Assembly (NCBI RefSeq): GCF_001536285.1
Contig: NZ_FAOZ01000048.1
Span: forward strand, 1 to 43,700
DNA length: 43,700 nt
Reading direction: 5' to 3'
Origin: Parafrankia irregularis
GTDB taxonomy: Bacteria > Actinomycetota > Actinomycetes > Frankiales > Frankiaceae
Shown here: positions 1-8,396 of the stretch, piece after piece
Layout of the letters: every line of letters starts with the position of its first letter
Numbering within the stretch: position 1 is the stretch's first letter
Translations under genes and position numbers: made by a program
The notes under the pieces: generated by a model
What the model was told of the DNA's origin: nothing
The model's database searches: none
What the model saw: only the letters and a program-made list of their open reading frames with translations

Positions 1-20
1 GCAGGGGGTGCAGGGGGTGC
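1..20. repeat. Terminal 20-bp overlap (left copy; right copy 43681-43700)
   Basis: The first and last 20 bases are identical and are themselves two tandem copies of GCAGGGGGT plus GC. Merging them keeps the gene starting at 43625 in frame with 8-1180. Joining the ends without merging shifts the frame. The window is therefore best read as a circular molecule written out with a short assembly overlap. Confidence 0.9.
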
Positions 21-1180
21 TGCCGTGCCAGTGGTGTGGCCGTGACGTGCCGCAGCGGTCCGGCGGCGCCGGCCGTAAGCGCCGGTACTGCGACCCGGTC
101 GAGACCGGCCGGACGTGCCAGGACGAGGCGAAGCGGGCCCGGGCGGCCCGGCGCGCCGCCGGCGGGGTCGGCGGGGACGTCGCCGCGGTGGAGGAGGTGA
201 TGGACCGCCTCGGGATGTACGTGGACCGGCTCGCGGACGGTCTGGCCGCCGAGCTGACCCCGGCCGGGATCCAGGCCGCGGTGGCGGCTGCCGAGGCGAC
301 GGCCGCCACCCGGATCGCGGCGGCGACCGCGGAGGCGCAGGAGGTCCGCCGGGTCGCGGCCGACCAGGTCGCCGCCGCCACCGCCGAGGCCCAGGCCGCG
401 CGGGAGGCGGCCGTCGCGGCGAGCACCGCCCGGGACGCCGCGGTCGCGCAGGCCGCCGCCGCCACCGAGGACGCGGCGCGGGCCGAGGCGCAGGCCGCCA
501 CGGCGCGGGAGACCGCGGCCGCCGCGACCACCGCCGCCCAGGAGGCACGGGCCGCCGCCGCGGCGGCGGTCGCAGACCGCGACCAGGCCCAGGCGGCGGC
601 CACCGCCGCCGAGACCGCCCGTGCCGCCGCGGTCGCCGACGCGGAGGACTCCCGGCGCCGCGCCCAGGCCGCGGACGACGCCCGCGCCGACGCGCAGGCC
701 CGGGCCGCCCAGGCCGCCGCCGAGGCCTCCGCGGCCCGGGACACGGCCACCGCGGCGGAGACCCGGGCCGCGGCCGCCGAACAGGCCTGGCGCACCGAGG
801 CCACCACCGCCGCCCGCGCCACCGCGGCCGCGGAGACCGCCCGCGCCCAGGCCGCCGCGGCCGAGGACCGGGCGGCGGCCGCCACCGCCCGCGCCGAGAG
901 CGAGATCGAGGCCCGCCTGGGCGCCGAGGACACCGCCCGCGCCGCCCAGGCCGCGGTGCTCACCCTCACTCGCGAGCGCGACGGCCTCGCCACCGACCTC
1001 ACCGCCCTGCGGGCGGCCACCACCGCCGAGCTCGCCGCGCTGCGCGACCAGCTCGACCAGGCCCGCGAACGCGCCGTGCGCGCCGAGACCGAACGCGACG
1101 CCCTCCAGGCTGAGCAGACCTCCCGGCCCGCGGCCCGCCGCCGGACACCCAGGACCCCGCCGGCCGACCCGGACCGCTGA
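1..1180 (+). CDS. KfrA-like zinc-knuckle, Ala-rich coiled-coil protein (3' part of origin-spanning gene)
   Basis: This is the larger part of a gene that begins at ATG 43625 and crosses the end of the window. With the 20-bp overlap collapsed it encodes about 411 residues. Near the N-terminus is a Cys cluster (CQWCGRDV, then a basic stretch with YCD and a further C), which looks like a small zinc knuckle. It is followed by about 300 residues of Ala/Glu/Arg/Thr-rich heptad sequence with almost no Pro or Gly, a long coiled coil. The C-terminus is Pro/Arg-rich. KfrA-type plasmid proteins pair a DNA-binding head with a long coiled coil and often repress their own promoter; the assignment here rests on architecture, not on recognised sequence. 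A hairpin follows at 1201. The palindrome upstream of its start (43559) is a candidate self-operator. Confidence 0.75.
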   Translation, partial: QGVQGVLPCQWCGRDVPQRSGGAGRKRRYCDPVETGRTCQDEAKRARAARRAAGGVGGDVAAVEEVMDRLGMYVDRLADGLAAELTPAGIQAAVAAAEATAATRIAAATAEAQEVRRVAADQVAAATAEAQAAREAAVAASTARDAAVAQAAAATEDAARAEAQAATARETAAAATTAAQEARAAAAAAVADRDQAQAAATAAETARAAAVADAEDSRRRAQAADDARADAQARAAQAAAEASAARDTATAAETRAAAAEQAWRTEATTAARATAAAETARAQAAAAEDRAAAATARAESEIEARLGAEDTARAAQAAVLTLTRERDGLATDLTALRAATTAELAALRDQLDQARERAVRAETERDALQAEQTSRPAARRRTPRTPPADPDR

Positions 1181-1200
1181 CCAGCACCGTCAGCACCACA

Positions 1201-1232
1201 GGGTTCCTCCGGCCCGCGAGCCGGAGGAACCC
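1201..1232 (+). terminator. Intrinsic terminator hairpin after the coiled-coil gene
   Basis: Perfect 13-bp arms (1201-1213 and 1220-1232) enclose a 6-nt loop, 20 bp after the stop codon at 1180. There is no T-run, as is usual in high-GC actinobacteria. Just downstream the sequence CCGGGTCGTCA is repeated (1285-1308). Confidence 0.7.
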
Positions 1233-1322
1233 GGAATCCTCCACGGAGACAGCGCAGGAAGACCCGTGGCACCCGCTCCTCAGCCCGGGTCGTCAGTCCG
1301 GGTCGTCACAGATCCGAGCGTT

Positions 1323-1365
1323 AAAAACGTTCGTTTTTGACTTCATGGTCATGATCGGTTAGCGT
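1323..1365 (+). promoter_or_regulatory. Promoter with overlapping AAAAACG-TT-CGTTTTT operator (site A)
   Basis: A perfect 7-bp-arm palindrome (1323-1338) runs into a -35 element TTGACT (1337-1342). A 17-nt spacer leads to TAGCGT (1360-1365), a good actinobacterial -10. The MoxR start codon is 60 bp further on. The operator overlaps the -35, so a bound protein should repress. The same palindrome recurs at 5016, 12593, 20788 and 37179. GGTTAGCGT at the -10 also occurs, in reverse orientation, near 39359. Confidence 0.75.
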
Positions 1366-1424
1366 CGGGGGTGCGCCACACGGCGTGTGCCCCCGCCAGG
1401 TGAACGTCGTTGGGAGACAGGCGA

Positions 1425-2669
1425 ATGCACCAGATACAGGGCCAGCGGCCGGCAGGGACCGCGGCCGGGCTGCGGGCCGGGCTGGAGGCGGTGATGGCCG
1501 AGGTCGGCGCGCTGTTCCAGGAACGCGACACGGAGATCCAGATGATCGTGACCGGGTTGCTGGCGGGGCAGCACACGCTGCTGCTGGGCCCGCCCGGCAC
1601 CGGCAAGTCCGCGATCGTGCGGGAGCTGACCGGCCGGCTCACCGACGCCACCTACTGGGAGATCCTGCTGCACAAGTTCATCGCACCCAGCGCGATCTTC
1701 GGGCCGGTAGACCTGGCCGCGTTGACCGCCCGCGGTGAGCACCGCCAAGTGCTGGACGGGCACGCGACCCGCGCGCATGTGGCGTTCCTGGACGAGATCT
1801 TCAAATGCTCCGCGGCGGCGCTGAACAGCATGCTGGCGTTCCTGAACGAGCGGATCTACCACCCGGAGTCCGGCGGTGCGCCGATCGGCTGCCCGCTGGT
1901 CAGCGCGGTGTGCGCGTCGAACGAGCTGGCCGAGGACGAGACCACCGCCGCGTTGTACGACCGGCTGCTGATCCGGATGGAGGTCGACTACCTGTCCGAA
2001 CCGGACTCGTTCGACGCGCTGCTGCGCTCCGCGGTCACGACCGGCCCGCCGGCGGCGCGGACCACCGTGGCCTTGGCCGACGTGCAGCACGCCGTTGCCG
2101 CTCTGGTGCCGGCGGTGGCCCTGCCCGGCGAGGTGATCGTCGCGGTGCGGGACCTGCGCGCGGACCTGCGCGGCCGGGAGATCACCAGCTCGGACCGGCG
2201 GTGGAAGCAGGCCGTCCGGCTGTTGCAGGGCGCGGCCTGGCTCGCCGGCCGCGACCAGGTGGCCGTCGACGACCTGGCGGTGCTCGCGCATGTGCTGTGG
2301 GACTCCCCGGCGCACCGCGGCACGGTCGACCGGGTGGTGCGCGGCTACCTGTCGCCGGACGACCGGGACCTGGCCGACCTCGCCGATGAGGTGGACCGGA
2401 TCGCCGCCGAGCTCGACAAGCTCGTGGCCGCCGGCGACGACGGCAAGCTGATGGACTGGGCGGTCGGGCAGAACACGAAGCTGGCCGGCGCGGCGAAGCG
2501 GCTGTTCTCGATCCGGGACGCGGCCGCGCGGGCCGGGCGGACCCTGGGCCCGTACCAGCGGGCGGCGGACCGGGCCCAGCACGTCTACACCCGGCTGCTG
2601 TCCGAGGCCCTCGGTGTCGACGCGGACAAGATCCCCAGCCTGGAGGGTCGGGCGGGGGGCCGGCGGTGA
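1425..2669 (+). CDS. MoxR-family AAA+ ATPase
   Basis: A 414-residue MoxR/RavA-type AAA+ ATPase. Walker A is GPPGTGKS (residues 55-62), Walker B is VAFLDE (119-124), and the sensor-1 region is CASNEL with Asn166. A C-terminal helical lid and Asp/Glu-rich helices follow. MoxR ATPases are hexameric chaperones that nearly always work with a VWA-domain partner, and here the next gene is exactly that, overlapping by 4 bp (GTGA). The start is ATG 1425 with GGGAG 8 nt upstream; an in-frame GTG 15 bp earlier has no ribosome site. The promoter with operator A lies at 1323-1365. Client and purpose are unknown. Confidence 0.92.
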   Translation: MHQIQGQRPAGTAAGLRAGLEAVMAEVGALFQERDTEIQMIVTGLLAGQHTLLLGPPGTGKSAIVRELTGRLTDATYWEILLHKFIAPSAIFGPVDLAALTARGEHRQVLDGHATRAHVAFLDEIFKCSAAALNSMLAFLNERIYHPESGGAPIGCPLVSAVCASNELAEDETTAALYDRLLIRMEVDYLSEPDSFDALLRSAVTTGPPAARTTVALADVQHAVAALVPAVALPGEVIVAVRDLRADLRGREITSSDRRWKQAVRLLQGAAWLAGRDQVAVDDLAVLAHVLWDSPAHRGTVDRVVRGYLSPDDRDLADLADEVDRIAAELDKLVAAGDDGKLMDWAVGQNTKLAGAAKRLFSIRDAAARAGRTLGPYQRAADRAQHVYTRLLSEALGVDADKIPSLEGRAGGRR

Positions 2670-4291
2670 CCCGGCTTGGCGAGCTGCAGGCCGCGGCCGC
2701 GCCGTGGACGCGGCGGCCGGCGCCGCTGGTGCACACCGACGATCAGGCGGACCTGGCGGTCTGGGAGCAGATCGCCGACGAGTGCACCGCGCTGGGCGAC
2801 GTCGACACCGCGCTGACCGCCCGGTTCGGCATCCCCGGGGTGGCGCGGGATCTGTGGCTGGCCGCCTACGCCCGCAGCCCGCAGCTGCTCGACGCCGGCG
2901 AGGTGGAGGACGCCCGCCGGCCGGCGCGGGCGATCCTGGCCGCCCAGCTGGGCAGCCCGGAACACCGCGACCTGCGCCGGCTGTCGACCGGGGACCCGTA
3001 CCTGGCGGCGATGGCCGTGCTGGCGCAGGCCGCCGTGGTCCGGGCAATGATCGAGAAGCTGGATAAGGCCCCGCAGGGCACGGCGGGGCAGCGGGCACGG
3101 GCGAAGCTGCGCCAAGCCCGCCGGGAGGAGACCGCCACCGCGGCGGCGCTGCGCCGGGCACTCGACGCCGCCGCCGACAGCGTCGACGGGGACCCCGACG
3201 GTGAGGTGGACCAGCCCCAGGTCGTCGATGTGCAGCGTGCGATCGCCGACGCTGACGGTGCGGCGGCGGACGCGGCCGCCGCCGCCCAGGCCGCGCAGGA
3301 AGCGGACGCCGGGGAGGACAGTGACGGCCTGGACGGTGCCCGGGTCCGGGCCGCCGCCCGGGCCGCGGCCGCCCAGGCGGAGACCGAGCTGGTCGCGCAG
3401 GCCGCGGCGGCGACCCGGTGGGGGGTGGAACCCGGCCAGCTCGAACGACTGGACGCCAATGAGCGGATGCGCCTGGCGAGGAAGCTGCGCAGCGGGAAAC
3501 TCGCCGAGTTCGCGCAGCTCATCGGCCGGTTCCGGCAGATGGCCACCGCGCAGCGATCCCGCCGGGTCGAACACGCCAAAGGCGAGTACGTCGGCGTGAC
3601 GTTGGGCGACGACCTGGCCAGCCTGGTCCCCGACGAGCTGGTGGCCCTCGCCGTACCGGCGCTGCGGGCGCAGTTCGCGATCCGCTACGCCGACCGGCAG
3701 CTGATGGTCTACGACCAGCGCGGTGTCGAACACGACGCCCAGGGTGCGATCATCGCCGTGATCGACTGCTCGGTTTCGATGACCAACGACGACGCCCACG
3801 GCATCACCGGGGAGGCCTACGCCAAGGCCCTCGCGCTCGCGCTGCTGGACTCCGCCCGCGCCGCCACCCCACCCCGCGCGTTCGCCGCCGTCCTGTTCTC
3901 CACCGAGCCGTGCGAGCCGATCGTGTTCCCCGCCGACCGGCCGGTGGACCTGGCCGACCAGATCCAGCTCGCCGAGCTGTTCCCCGGCGGCGGCACCGTG
4001 TTCCCCCCGGCGTTGGACGCCGCGGCCGAGCTGCTGGACGCCGAGTTCAACGCCACCGGCCGCGGACGGGCCGACATTGTGATCATCACCGACGGGGCCG
4101 CGGAGCTGCACCCCACCTGGATCGCCTCCTGGAAGCAGCGCCGGCACCGGCTCGGGTTTCGGGTGTTCGCGGTCACCGTCGGGGACTGGGCCGACGACCC
4201 CGCCGACCTCGACGCGATCTGCGACGACGTCCGCCGCATCGAGGACCTCCACGACACCCACGCCACCGCCGACCTGTTCCGCACCATCTGA
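2666..4291 (+). CDS. VWA-domain protein, MoxR partner (ViaA-like)
   Basis: A 541-residue protein. The N-terminal two thirds are helical and Ala-rich, with a long Ala/Asp/Glu segment at about 160-260. The C-terminal third is a von Willebrand A domain with a complete MIDAS metal site: DCSVS (Asp367, Ser369, Ser371), Thr444 in GGGT, and Asp476 in ITDG. This order, helical domain then C-terminal VWA, is that of ViaA-like partners of MoxR/RavA. It starts at GTG 2666 inside the stop of the moxR gene, so the two are translationally coupled. It probably forms a metal-dependent client-recruiting complex with the ATPase; the client cannot be read from sequence. Confidence 0.9.
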   Translation: MTRLGELQAAAAPWTRRPAPLVHTDDQADLAVWEQIADECTALGDVDTALTARFGIPGVARDLWLAAYARSPQLLDAGEVEDARRPARAILAAQLGSPEHRDLRRLSTGDPYLAAMAVLAQAAVVRAMIEKLDKAPQGTAGQRARAKLRQARREETATAAALRRALDAAADSVDGDPDGEVDQPQVVDVQRAIADADGAAADAAAAAQAAQEADAGEDSDGLDGARVRAAARAAAAQAETELVAQAAAATRWGVEPGQLERLDANERMRLARKLRSGKLAEFAQLIGRFRQMATAQRSRRVEHAKGEYVGVTLGDDLASLVPDELVALAVPALRAQFAIRYADRQLMVYDQRGVEHDAQGAIIAVIDCSVSMTNDDAHGITGEAYAKALALALLDSARAATPPRAFAAVLFSTEPCEPIVFPADRPVDLADQIQLAELFPGGGTVFPPALDAAAELLDAEFNATGRGRADIVIITDGAAELHPTWIASWKQRRHRLGFRVFAVTVGDWADDPADLDAICDDVRRIEDLHDTHATADLFRTI

Positions 4292-4339
4292 CCAGCCCGT
4301 CCGGCCCCGCACACCCCATCACGTCCGAGGAGGACTGAC

Positions 4340-4969
4340 ATGACCCTGACCACCAGCCTGGACCTGCCCACCAGCCCGCAGGTGCCGATCGGGCACACCG
4401 CCGACGGGCAGCTGCTCACCGTCGACGGGCGGATCCTGCTCGCCGGCGACGCCGGCACCGGCAAGACCGTCCTGGCCGCCCGCATCACCGCAGCCGACAC
4501 GGCCCGCTGGGTCATCCACGACCGCCACCGCGACCGCACCTACCCCGTCGCGGACTGGCGGACCACCTACCCCGCCGGGGCCACCAAGATGCTCGACACC
4601 GCCTGGTGGCTCGCGCAGACCCCCGACCAGCCGCGGGGCTCCCGCATCCGGCTCACCATCGACGACACCTACCTGCTCGACACCCTCACCCATCCGGTCC
4701 TGGGCGGCACCACCCCCGAGGACCTGGCCATGGTCGACGCCGCCGGCATCGACGTGACCTTCGTCGTCACCCAGCCCGACCCGCCACGTCAGCTCCTCGA
4801 CTCCTTCCCCACCCAGGTCCTGTTCCGCCACCGCGGCCGCTGCCCGTGGCCCGACCTCGCCGACACCCTGTCCGGTCTGCCCGACCACACCGCTCTGCTC
4901 GTCCGCCCCACCACCGCCCCGATCGTCGTCACGATCCCCGCCGAGTCCCTCCTCACCTGGCAGGCCTGA
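4340..4969 (+). CDS. P-loop ATP-binding protein
   Basis: A 209-residue protein with Walker A GDAGTGKT at residues 36-43 and a Walker-B-like hydrophobic strand ending in Asp-Asp (RLTIDDTYLL, about 109-118). It is short for an AAA domain and resembles stand-alone nucleotide-binding proteins that read or gate a larger machine. The ribosome site GAGGAGG is 7 nt before ATG 4340. It is the third gene of the MoxR-VWA operon, 48 bp after the VWA gene. A strong hairpin (4979-5013) follows, so most transcripts may end here. Its specific role is unassigned. Confidence 0.82.
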   Translation: MTLTTSLDLPTSPQVPIGHTADGQLLTVDGRILLAGDAGTGKTVLAARITAADTARWVIHDRHRDRTYPVADWRTTYPAGATKMLDTAWWLAQTPDQPRGSRIRLTIDDTYLLDTLTHPVLGGTTPEDLAMVDAAGIDVTFVVTQPDPPRQLLDSFPTQVLFRHRGRCPWPDLADTLSGLPDHTALLVRPTTAPIVVTIPAESLLTWQA

Positions 4970-4978
4970 CCGGACCAC

Positions 4979-5013
4979 CAGCTCGTCCGGCCCGGCCCGG
5001 GCCGGACGAGCTG
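4979..5013 (+). terminator. Intrinsic terminator after the P-loop gene
   Basis: Perfect 15-bp arms (4979-4993 and 4999-5013) with a 5-nt loop, beginning 10 bp after the stop codon. It separates the MoxR-VWA-P-loop genes from the next pair, which have their own operator-like site at 5016. Confidence 0.85.
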
Positions 5014-5015
5014 AC

Positions 5016-5031
5016 AAGAACGAGTGTTTTC
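5016..5031 (+). promoter_or_regulatory. Degenerate copy of the plasmid-wide operator (site B)
   Basis: Read in reverse the site is GAAAACA-CT-CGTTCTT, matching GAAAACG-NN-CGTTTTC at most positions. It lies between the terminator at 4979-5013 and the start codon at 5051, where a promoter is expected. The mismatches make it weaker than sites A and C. Confidence 0.45.
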
Positions 5032-5050
5032 GACACCACGGGAGCTGACC

Positions 5051-6130
5051 GTGACCACGCCGACCTCCGAACCGCCCGACCTCACCACCAGCAACGCCGA
5101 CCTGAACCGCTACCTGGCCGCCACCGCCGGCGGCCAGGACGGCGAGGGGCTGCTGGGCCATCTGGTCATCTACAACGTCACCGACGTGGAGCAATGCGGC
5201 GAGACCGAGCTGCGGGAGTGGTTCACCGAGCTCGGACTGGACGTCGGGTTCCTGCCGGGCCCGCCGCGCCAGGACGCCGCGTTCGAGAAGGCCACGTCCG
5301 CGGCGAAGGCGCGATACGCCCCCGACGGGCACCGCGGCCGCGCCCACGCCAGCCAGGGCCGCACCGTCACCCTGATGATGCGCAACGTGGCCCGCGATGA
5401 GGCCCGGGTCGTACGCCACCTCGTGCGCGAGCTCGCCGACCACGGCGACGAAGCCCTCTCTTACGAGGTCCGGGTCGCCACCGCCGAGTTCGTCCGCGCC
5501 ACCGACCCGAGCCTGCCCGAGGGCTCCGGGACGATGACACTGGCCACCGACCAGGACACCGTCGACACGTTCGACCCCGCCGAACGCGACACCATCAACG
5601 AGCTGATCATGCGGGTGGCGGAGGACTACCGGACCCGCAGCCAGTACGTCTCCGCCGACCGGCTCCGCAAGATGCTCCGCGACTACGTCGAACGTGTGCT
5701 CGCCGCGGTGCGGATCCACCCCGGGGTGTACTTCGTGCACCGCCGCCACGCCGCCGCGCTCGCCGACCTACGGACCCTCGCCGCCCGCTTCGGCGCCGAA
5801 CTCACCCGCGTCCCCCTCGCCGACGCCACCGAGACGCGCAGCATGGTCGACGGCGCGTTCGCCGCCAAAGCCCAGGCCGACCTCGAATCGTTGGCCCGTG
5901 ACATCGCCCGGGTCCAGGCCGACGGCCCCAAGCCGTACCAGGTCCGACTGCTCCACCAGCGCTACACCGCCGTCAAGCAGGCGGCCGAGCAGTACCAGGC
6001 CGACCTCGACACCCACCTCACCACCACCGACGCGACCCTCGGGCTCATCCAGGCCCAGATGGCCACTCTCATGATCAGCGCCGCCGACACCGAGACCACC
6101 CCGGCCGACCAGCTCCAGGAGCAGCCGTGA
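5051..6130 (+). CDS. Unknown 359-aa protein of the MoxR-VWA cluster
   Basis: A 359-residue soluble protein without a motif I can name with certainty; it resembles uncharacterised families found on actinobacterial plasmids and phages. The middle is charged and helical (about 165-235). The C-terminal third contains Ala/Gln-rich helices that may form a coiled coil, and it ends in an acidic, Pro-containing tail. The start is GTG 5051, preceded at 6 nt by GGGAG; an upstream in-frame GTG at 5024 lies inside operator site B and is rejected. Its stop overlaps the next start (GTGA, 6127-6130). Confidence 0.8.
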   Translation: MTTPTSEPPDLTTSNADLNRYLAATAGGQDGEGLLGHLVIYNVTDVEQCGETELREWFTELGLDVGFLPGPPRQDAAFEKATSAAKARYAPDGHRGRAHASQGRTVTLMMRNVARDEARVVRHLVRELADHGDEALSYEVRVATAEFVRATDPSLPEGSGTMTLATDQDTVDTFDPAERDTINELIMRVAEDYRTRSQYVSADRLRKMLRDYVERVLAAVRIHPGVYFVHRRHAAALADLRTLAARFGAELTRVPLADATETRSMVDGAFAAKAQADLESLARDIARVQADGPKPYQVRLLHQRYTAVKQAAEQYQADLDTHLTTTDATLGLIQAQMATLMISAADTETTPADQLQEQP

Positions 6131-6504
6131 CCCCCGACGCCCCGCCCGCTGTGCACCCCCACCACGTCGTGGTCGCCGGCCGCCGCCGGCGGTGGCCGGT
6201 CTGCGCGTTCCACGCCGGCGACTGGGAGGCGAACCCGATGAGCGGCCTCGCCGGCACCGACCGGATCGACGGGCTGTGTGGCCAGCCGATCCGCTACGAG
6301 ATCGTCTACACCGACGGCTCCCGCGCCGGCCTGTGTGCACCCCACACCGCCCACGTCCGCGCCTGCGCCGACTGCGGCGGGCCGGCCCTCACCACGGTCC
6401 GCGACGCCACCGACCTGACCACCCGCCCAGACCCGAGGAGAAGCCGCTCATGGCCAGGACCGCGAGCTGCAGGCCTCCCCGACCCGGACGACTCCGACCA
6501 CTGA
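6127..6504 (+). CDS. Small Cys-rich, probable zinc-binding protein
   Basis: A 125-residue protein with Cys residues at VCAFHAGDW, LCGQP, LCAPH and ACADCGG. The CxxC and paired Cys/His suggest one or two zinc ribbons. The C-terminal 25 residues are Arg/Pro/Asp-rich. The GTG start overlaps the previous stop, so it is coupled to the 359-aa protein. The strong bidirectional terminator at 6511 ends the cluster. Function unknown; zinc ribbons in such clusters often bind DNA or a partner protein. Confidence 0.75.
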   Translation: MTPDAPPAVHPHHVVVAGRRRRWPVCAFHAGDWEANPMSGLAGTDRIDGLCGQPIRYEIVYTDGSRAGLCAPHTAHVRACADCGGPALTTVRDATDLTTRPDPRRSRSWPGPRAAGLPDPDDSDH

Positions 6505-6510
6505 TCCTGG

Positions 6511-6564
6511 TCACGCTGGGCCGCCCGTCCCGTGCCGATACACGGGACGGGCGGCCCAGCGTGA
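6511..6564. terminator. Very strong bidirectional terminator
   Basis: Perfect 24-bp arms (6511-6534 and 6541-6564) with a 6-nt loop lie between two converging genes (stop at 6504 on plus, stop at 6580 on minus). It can stop transcription from both sides and marks the end of the MoxR-VWA cluster. Confidence 0.92.
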
Positions 6565-6579
6565 CGCATGTACGGAGTA

Positions 6580-6891
6580 CTACCGGTTACGGCTGGCGCT
6601 CCGGATCGTGATCGTGACCGTGACCTCTTCGATGTGCTCGCCACCGACCCGCTGGGTCGGTGGCGAGTGGACGGGCCTCCGGGGGGCGGGGATGTGGGCA
6701 CGCTTGGCCCTATTGCGTCGTTTTTCCACCCACGCGACGAGGATCCCGCGGCCCAGCTCGACGAGCAGCGCCGTGAGCGGGACGACGAAACCGTCCGTCA
6801 CGACAAGGTAGGTCGCGACAGCAGCCAGTACTGTCAGCGACGAGATGCGGGTCCACCACCGTCTAGGAGGACCCGTCTGGTCATCGTGCAT
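6580..6891 (-). CDS. Small single-span membrane protein
   Basis: A 103-residue protein with a hydrophobic segment (LTVLAAVATYLVVTDGFVV and on) at about residues 18-50, then a basic linker KRRNRAKR and a cytoplasmic tail rich in Val/Thr/Ile. The start ATG 6891 has GGAGAAG 4 nt upstream. Basic residues on both sides make topology uncertain. No family recognised. Confidence 0.65.
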   Translation of the reverse strand: MHDDQTGPPRRWWTRISSLTVLAAVATYLVVTDGFVVPLTALLVELGRGILVAWVEKRRNRAKRAHIPAPRRPVHSPPTQRVGGEHIEEVTVTITIRSASRNR

Positions 6892-7904
6892 GGTGCTTCT
6901 CCCTAAACACTCTTCCGGTCTTCTTCCCCGTACTGGTTGCGCCCGAGGACACCCAGGACGCAACCAGCCGGGCCTACCCAGGGGACTGCGCGTTACTTGT
7001 GCCCTTCGGTCGCTCTCTCCTTCCCCTCATACGAGAGAACGGAGCGCAACGAGCGGCCTGACGGACAGTCCACACTCTACCGGCCCACCGCGTGGAAGCC
7101 GATTCGCAAAGTTTTCCGGAGAATGCACAAACTAACCTGTTATTGGAAATGAAAATCTAGCAGATTAGCACAGTCGGTGCGTCGATGCAAGAACCTGCGA
7201 CGGCGTGTCGCGTAAAATTTGAAGAGCTTTCACGTTGCTTCGGTTAAATGAGAACAACCGTGCTATAGGAGAGCTCTAGGGTTGGCCGCACCATTATGGT
7301 TGAGACTCTATATAGCAAACAAGGGTTCGTGAGAGCTTTGTAAAACCGGCTCGCGGTTGCTATCCTCTACCACTGAGAGGGGTGCTTCTCCCTCTCTGGG
7401 CTTCTCGGTACCCTACCCAGGGGCGAAGCCAAAGACCACGGCCCCCGGTCGCAACCTGGGGGCCGTGGCAGCCCTGGTGATCTTGCGTGAGCAGCTTGCT
7501 AGCGATCACCTCACAGGGTCGAACGGCTCCGCATCGGGGCCCGCCCCGCTACCAGAGCAAAAAACAACCAACGCTCAACCGTTGAGCAACGCTCGAACAA
7601 GAGCTGTGGCGTTATTCGCGGGATAGTTGGCCCCGCATGTGGCTCTTCCTGGGAACATCGGCGTGCGACCCCACCAAAGTGGGGGTCTTGGTGGGCCACC
7701 ATTTCTGATGATGAAATTTACGATAGCTATGGGAGTAACGCCCAATTCACGGGCGGAGGATAGATATCCATTCTGCTTTTAATTCCCGCCGCTAATGGCC
7801 GTGTCGGCATCGCTGTTTTCGCGGCCGGGAATTAGTGTCTACCCATTCCCGGAGTCGGCGAGAGGTGTAGTGGAAGAGGCCCCTTGGGGTGCTGGAACCA
7901 ATCG
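6892..7904. other. AT-richer intergenic stretch with hairpins
   Basis: About 1 kb with no convincing gene. From about 7085 to 7350 and 7690 to 7830 the base composition is visibly more AT-rich than anywhere else in the plasmid. Hairpins seen: CTGGTTGCG/CGCAACCAG (6933-6967), possibly a leader for the gene at 6891; an 11-bp-arm hairpin at 7436-7468; a GACCCCAC/GTGGGGGTC hairpin at 7669-7689; and long near-perfect arms TAATTCCCG...CGGGAATTA at 7779-7836. This may be imported or decayed DNA, or an unwinding region. Confidence 0.5.
7436..7468. terminator. Hairpin resembling an intrinsic terminator
   Basis: Perfect 11-bp arms (7436-7446, 7458-7468) with an 11-nt loop in an otherwise non-coding region. 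No intact gene ends near it, so it may belong to a lost gene or a non-coding transcript. Confidence 0.4.
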
Positions 7905-8395
7905 CGGAAGTCAGATTCTCGGTCTCTCGAAGGAAGGCCGCTTGCGGGTTAGCTGAAGGTACTCGCGCACATCCATACCGGTCTCGAACTACAGTGCACC
8001 CGGCCTGCTCCAGCGCCAGCGGCAGGTCCCCCATCGCCTCGGCGAGGTTGTTCGCGTCGGCTCGCCGAGGTCGGGCACCCGGCGGTCCAGGAACTCCAGG
8101 CTCTCCCGACGATCGAACACGTCGACCTCGATCATGTCGACGATGCTCTGCCACCTGCGGTTGCGCGAGGTGACGAGCACCTGGCCCGGCCCGTGCGGCA
8201 TCAGGTTGCGGATCAGCTCGGGCCAGTCGGCGGGAATCCACCAGATCGGGTCGTAGTGGGCCTGGCAGCGGTATGCGTACTCGATGGCGAGGTGCGTCTT
8301 ACCGATACCGCCCAGCCCCTGCAGGACATGCGGGAGGACCGCTCGGTCACTTCCACCACGCCATCCAGCGCCGCCGGACCAGTCGCAGCGCCACG
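7905..8395 (-). pseudogene. Decayed NB-ARC-type ATPase fragment
   Basis: Minus-strand translation in shifting frames gives a recognisable NB-ARC P-loop core. A Walker A stretch VLQGLGGIGKTHLAIEYAYR is followed by a WWIPAD-like segment, then HGPGQVLVTSRNRRW. In another frame come MGDLPLALEQAG and, after an in-frame stop, FETGMDVREYLQL. A section between the WWIPAD part and the VTSRN part is missing, and at least two frameshifts and a stop are present. The upstream end stops at the recombinase gene (stop at 8397). Such ATPases are signalling or defence-type proteins in actinobacteria; this one is dead. Confidence 0.75.
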
Positions 8396-8396
8396 C

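Noticed and set aside
115-1113. Long Gly/Arg-rich open frame over the coiled-coil gene
   Set aside because: A shadow frame produced by GC-rich codons of the real gene. Composition is not protein-like.
2585-4312. 575-codon minus-strand open frame
   Set aside because: Antisense shadow of the MoxR-VWA genes, which have clear motifs and coupling on the plus strand.
6450-6611. Small ORF with a GAGGAG site overlapping the end of the Cys-rich gene
   Set aside because: It reads straight through the 24-bp-arm terminator at 6511-6564 and encodes low-complexity Arg/Pro sequence.
7290-7400. tRNA-like sequence on the minus strand (D-arm-like CAGTGGTAGAG)
   Set aside because: The D-arm looks right, but the anticodon loop lacks the conserved U33, no T-arm GTTCRA motif follows and no acceptor stem pairs. 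At best a chance or decayed fragment.
7357-7626. 89-codon plus-strand ORF in the AT-richer region
   Set aside because: It spans a hairpin and an inverted repeat, and its third-position composition is unlike the real genes.
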